Positions 35,807 through 37,688 of a stretch of DNA of 37,688 nucleotides are shown here, piece after piece. Below the pieces are notes generated by a model. The model ran no database searches. It had not been told where the DNA came from and saw only the letters and a list, made by a program, of their open reading frames with translations. Source of the stretch: Bacteroidota bacterium (lineage in GTDB: Bacteria > Bacteroidota > Bacteroidia > UKL13-3). Both the position numbers and the translations under genes were made by a program. Numbering within the stretch: position 1 is the stretch's first letter; each line of letters opens with the position of its first letter. The stretch lies in the NCBI GenBank assembly GCA_947446605.1, contig CANFHJ010000012.1, forward strand, positions 1 to 37,688, read 5' to 3'.

Positions 35807-37688
35807 CTAACTGCAACCAGTTTGGGTTCCGCAATTCAAGCACTTGTAACAAGCGCCACTGCGAATGGTAATATGACCGCATGTAGGACAAGCAGGGCTA
35901 TCACCCATACGCTTATTCATTTCACTCACTTGGTCTATTGGTGCAGCGGCAGTAGCTTCAACAGCTACAGGCTTTGCTTTTACCTCCGTTTCAATTTTCA
36001 CTTCAGCGCGTTGGAAACTTACTGGAGAACTTGCAGCAATTGGGTTCGAACCATTTGCAGCTTTTTCTGTTGCAATGGCAGCAGCCAATTTATGTTGGTT
36101 TATAGCTAAGTTTCCACGTTGGTTATCATTAGGTGTAACTTGTACAAAATCTTCTCTGCCCAAATATTCAAAACCTAACATACGGAACATATAATCGATG
36201 ACAGATGTTGCGTTTTTGATGTTATCATGACCTGCAACCATACCAGCTGGTTCAAAGCGGGTAAAGGTAAATTTGTCTACGTACTCGTCCAAAGGCACAC
36301 CGTATTGTAAGCCCAATGAAACAGCAATAGAGAAACAGTTCATCAATGAACGAAGGGTTGCACCTTCTTTGTGCAAATCAACAAAGATTTCTCCCAATGT
36401 TCCATCTTCATATTCACCTGTTCTAACAAAGATGGTTTGACCACCAACGGTAGCTTTTTGGGTGAAACCACCACGCTTACCAGGTAAGGTTTTGCGGGCT
36501 ACTACACCAGCTAATTTATGTTTAAATGCTGTATCATGTGTTCTATTTAAGATAGCAGTTGCAGCTTCTAACACTTGCTCTGGACTTAATTCGCCAACTG
36601 GTTTGTGTGCGTCTTCTCCCAAAACTTGTTCTACTGCTTCTTGGATATCTTCTTCATCATCCTTCACATCAGATTTATTGCTCAAAGGTTGGCTCAATTT
36701 ACAACCATCTCTGTAAAGTGCGTTGGCTTTCAAACCAAGACTCCAGCTCATGTGGTAACATTCCTTAATATCTTCAACTGTTGCCTCATTTGGCAAGTTG
36801 ATGGTTTTAGAAATAGCACCACTTAAGAAAGGTTGTGCAGCTGCCATCATACGGATATGACCTGTTGCAGCAATATAACGGGTTCCTTTGTTACCACATT
36901 TGTTGGCACAATCAAATACTGCCAAATGCTCATCTTTCAAGAAAGGCGCACCTTCTACCGACATTGTTCCACAGATAAAATCATTTGCTTCTTCAATTTC
37001 GTTGCGGGTAAAACCAAGTTTACGCAATAAATTAAAGTTATGGCTATTGTATTCTTCTGAAGTAAATCCAAGACGTTGCAAGCACTCTTCGCCTAATGTC
37101 CATTGGTTAAATGCAAAACCAATTTCAAATGCACCAGAAGCAGCTTTATCTAATTTTTCAATTTCTTCGTCGGTGAAACCACGGAATTTTAATGATTCAG
37201 GATTGATATGTGGCGCACCTTTTAAGCTTGCCGAACCAATAGCATATTGAATAACGGCATCAATTTCTGATGGGCTATAACCTAAATTTTTCAATGCTGC
37301 AGGAACACCTGTATTGATGATTTTAAAATAACCACCACCCGATAATTTTTTGAATTTAACCAAAGCAAAATCTGGCTCAATACCCGTAGTATCACAATCC
37401 ATTACCAAGCCAATTGTTCCTGTAGGAGCAATTACTGTTGCTTGCGCATTGCGGTAACCATATTCTTCACCCATTTGTACTGCTAAGTCCCATGAGTTAC
37501 AAGCAGAAGTTAATAAATAATCTGGGCAATATTTTGGATCAATACCAGAAGGTCTGATAGATAAACCTTCATAAGCATCAGTTGCGTTGTAAGCAGCATA
37601 ACGGTGGTTACGCATTACACGCAACATATGTGTTTTGTTTTCTTCGTACTTAGAGAAAGTTCCTAAGTATTTAGCCATTTCGGCAGAA
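35807..37688 (-). CDS. nrdJ: Vitamin B12-dependent ribonucleotide reductase, C-terminal part
   Basis: Class II ribonucleotide reductase reduces ribonucleotides to deoxyribonucleotides with an adenosylcobalamin radical, independent of oxygen. The N-terminus lies beyond the window, so this is partial by position, not broken; about 627 codons are present. Visible are [20 protein letters not shown], the [17 protein letters not shown] stretch, [14 protein letters not shown], the [12 protein letters not shown] region, and a C-terminal tail with cysteine pairs (CPTC and CYKCLNC, ending TGCS) that passes electrons or binds zinc. A linker of low complexity ([16 protein letters not shown]) precedes the tail. 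The gene is single and ends at a strong terminator. Confidence 0.95.
   Translation of the reverse strand, partial: SAEMAKYLGTFSKYEENKTHMLRVMRNHRYAAYNATDAYEGLSIRPSGIDPKYCPDYLLTSACNSWDLAVQMGEEYGYRNAQATVIAPTGTIGLVMDCDTTGIEPDFALVKFKKLSGGGYFKIINTGVPAALKNLGYSPSEIDAVIQYAIGSASLKGAPHINPESLKFRGFTDEEIEKLDKAASGAFEIGFAFNQWTLGEECLQRLGFTSEEYNSHNFNLLRKLGFTRNEIEEANDFICGTMSVEGAPFLKDEHLAVFDCANKCGNKGTRYIAATGHIRMMAAAQPFLSGAISKTINLPNEATVEDIKECYHMSWSLGLKANALYRDGCKLSQPLSNKSDVKDDEEDIQEAVEQVLGEDAHKPVGELSPEQVLEAATAILNRTHDTAFKHKLAGVVARKTLPGKRGGFTQKATVGGQTIFVRTGEYEDGTLGEIFVDLHKEGATLRSLMNCFSIAVSLGLQYGVPLDEYVDKFTFTRFEPAGMVAGHDNIKNATSVIDYMFRMLGFEYLGREDFVQVTPNDNQRGNLAINQHKLAAAIATEKAANGSNPIAASSPVSFQRAEVKIETEVKAKPVAVEATAAAPIDQVSEMNKRMGDSPACPTCGHITIRSGACYKCLNCGTQTGCS
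36043..36052. repeat. GGTTCGAACC palindrome, copy 5
   Basis: Exact copy inside nrdJ in the low-complexity linker, encoding GSN. Confidence 0.8.

Overview
The window is a chromosomal, housekeeping-type stretch of a low-GC member of the Bacteroidota. The evidence is a single-chain SecDF, a YfhO-family protein, a propeller-type sensor kinase paired with a LytTR regulator, a B12-dependent ribonucleotide reductase, little use of Shine-Dalgarno sites, and several clear Bacteroidota promoters (TTTG or TTG, about 17-20 bp, then TAnnTTTG). I see no rRNA, tRNA, phage, insertion sequence or CRISPR array. Genus cannot be judged from the sequence alone.

Layout. 25-5256 (minus): a multipass membrane protein, sucD, and a TPR hybrid histidine kinase whose receiver domain has lost its phospho-acceptor. 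5365-7893: an alkyltransferase-like DNA repair protein and recQ, divergent. 7890-11285 (minus): a large outer-membrane protein joining a peptidase-MA-like domain, a TolB-like propeller and an Omp85-like barrel. 11406-13956: a metallo-beta-lactamase-fold hydrolase, an SRPBCC/GyrI-like fusion, and prmA. 13999-17752 (plus): the propeller sensor kinase and LytTR response regulator, overlapping by 8 bp. 17753-18075: a strongly structured segment (candidate RNA) and a terminator. 18076-19707 (minus): a YbiT-like ABC-F ATPase. 19708-20246: 539 bp without a gene, holding a 21-bp tandem repeat and a probable small RNA. 20247-26790 (minus): a tetR-tolC-adaptor-RND efflux operon behind a perfect 14-bp inverted repeat. 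26956-27588: a uridine-kinase-like P-loop kinase. 27578-28615 (minus): exbB/exbD. 28896-32947 (plus): secDF and an OmpA-family protein. 33048-35647 (minus): a 51-residue Cys-rich membrane protein and a YfhO-family protein. 35807 to the window end (minus): the C-terminal part of nrdJ.

Working units. The efflux operon is complete: regulator, outer-membrane channel, adaptor lipoprotein and pump, with an operator that covers its own -33 region. The sensor kinase and LytTR regulator form one two-component system. ExbB/ExbD lack a neighbouring TonB, and SucD lacks a neighbouring SucC.

The most unusual signal is genome-scale rather than genic: the 10-bp palindrome GGTTCGAACC occurs five times, in genes and between them, where roughly 0.02 copies would be expected by chance. 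Other points worth a second look are two unannotated RNA candidates, a pseudo-receiver kinase, and an ABC-F protein with one intact and one degenerate ATP site. I did not find a multi-gene system that I would call previously undescribed.
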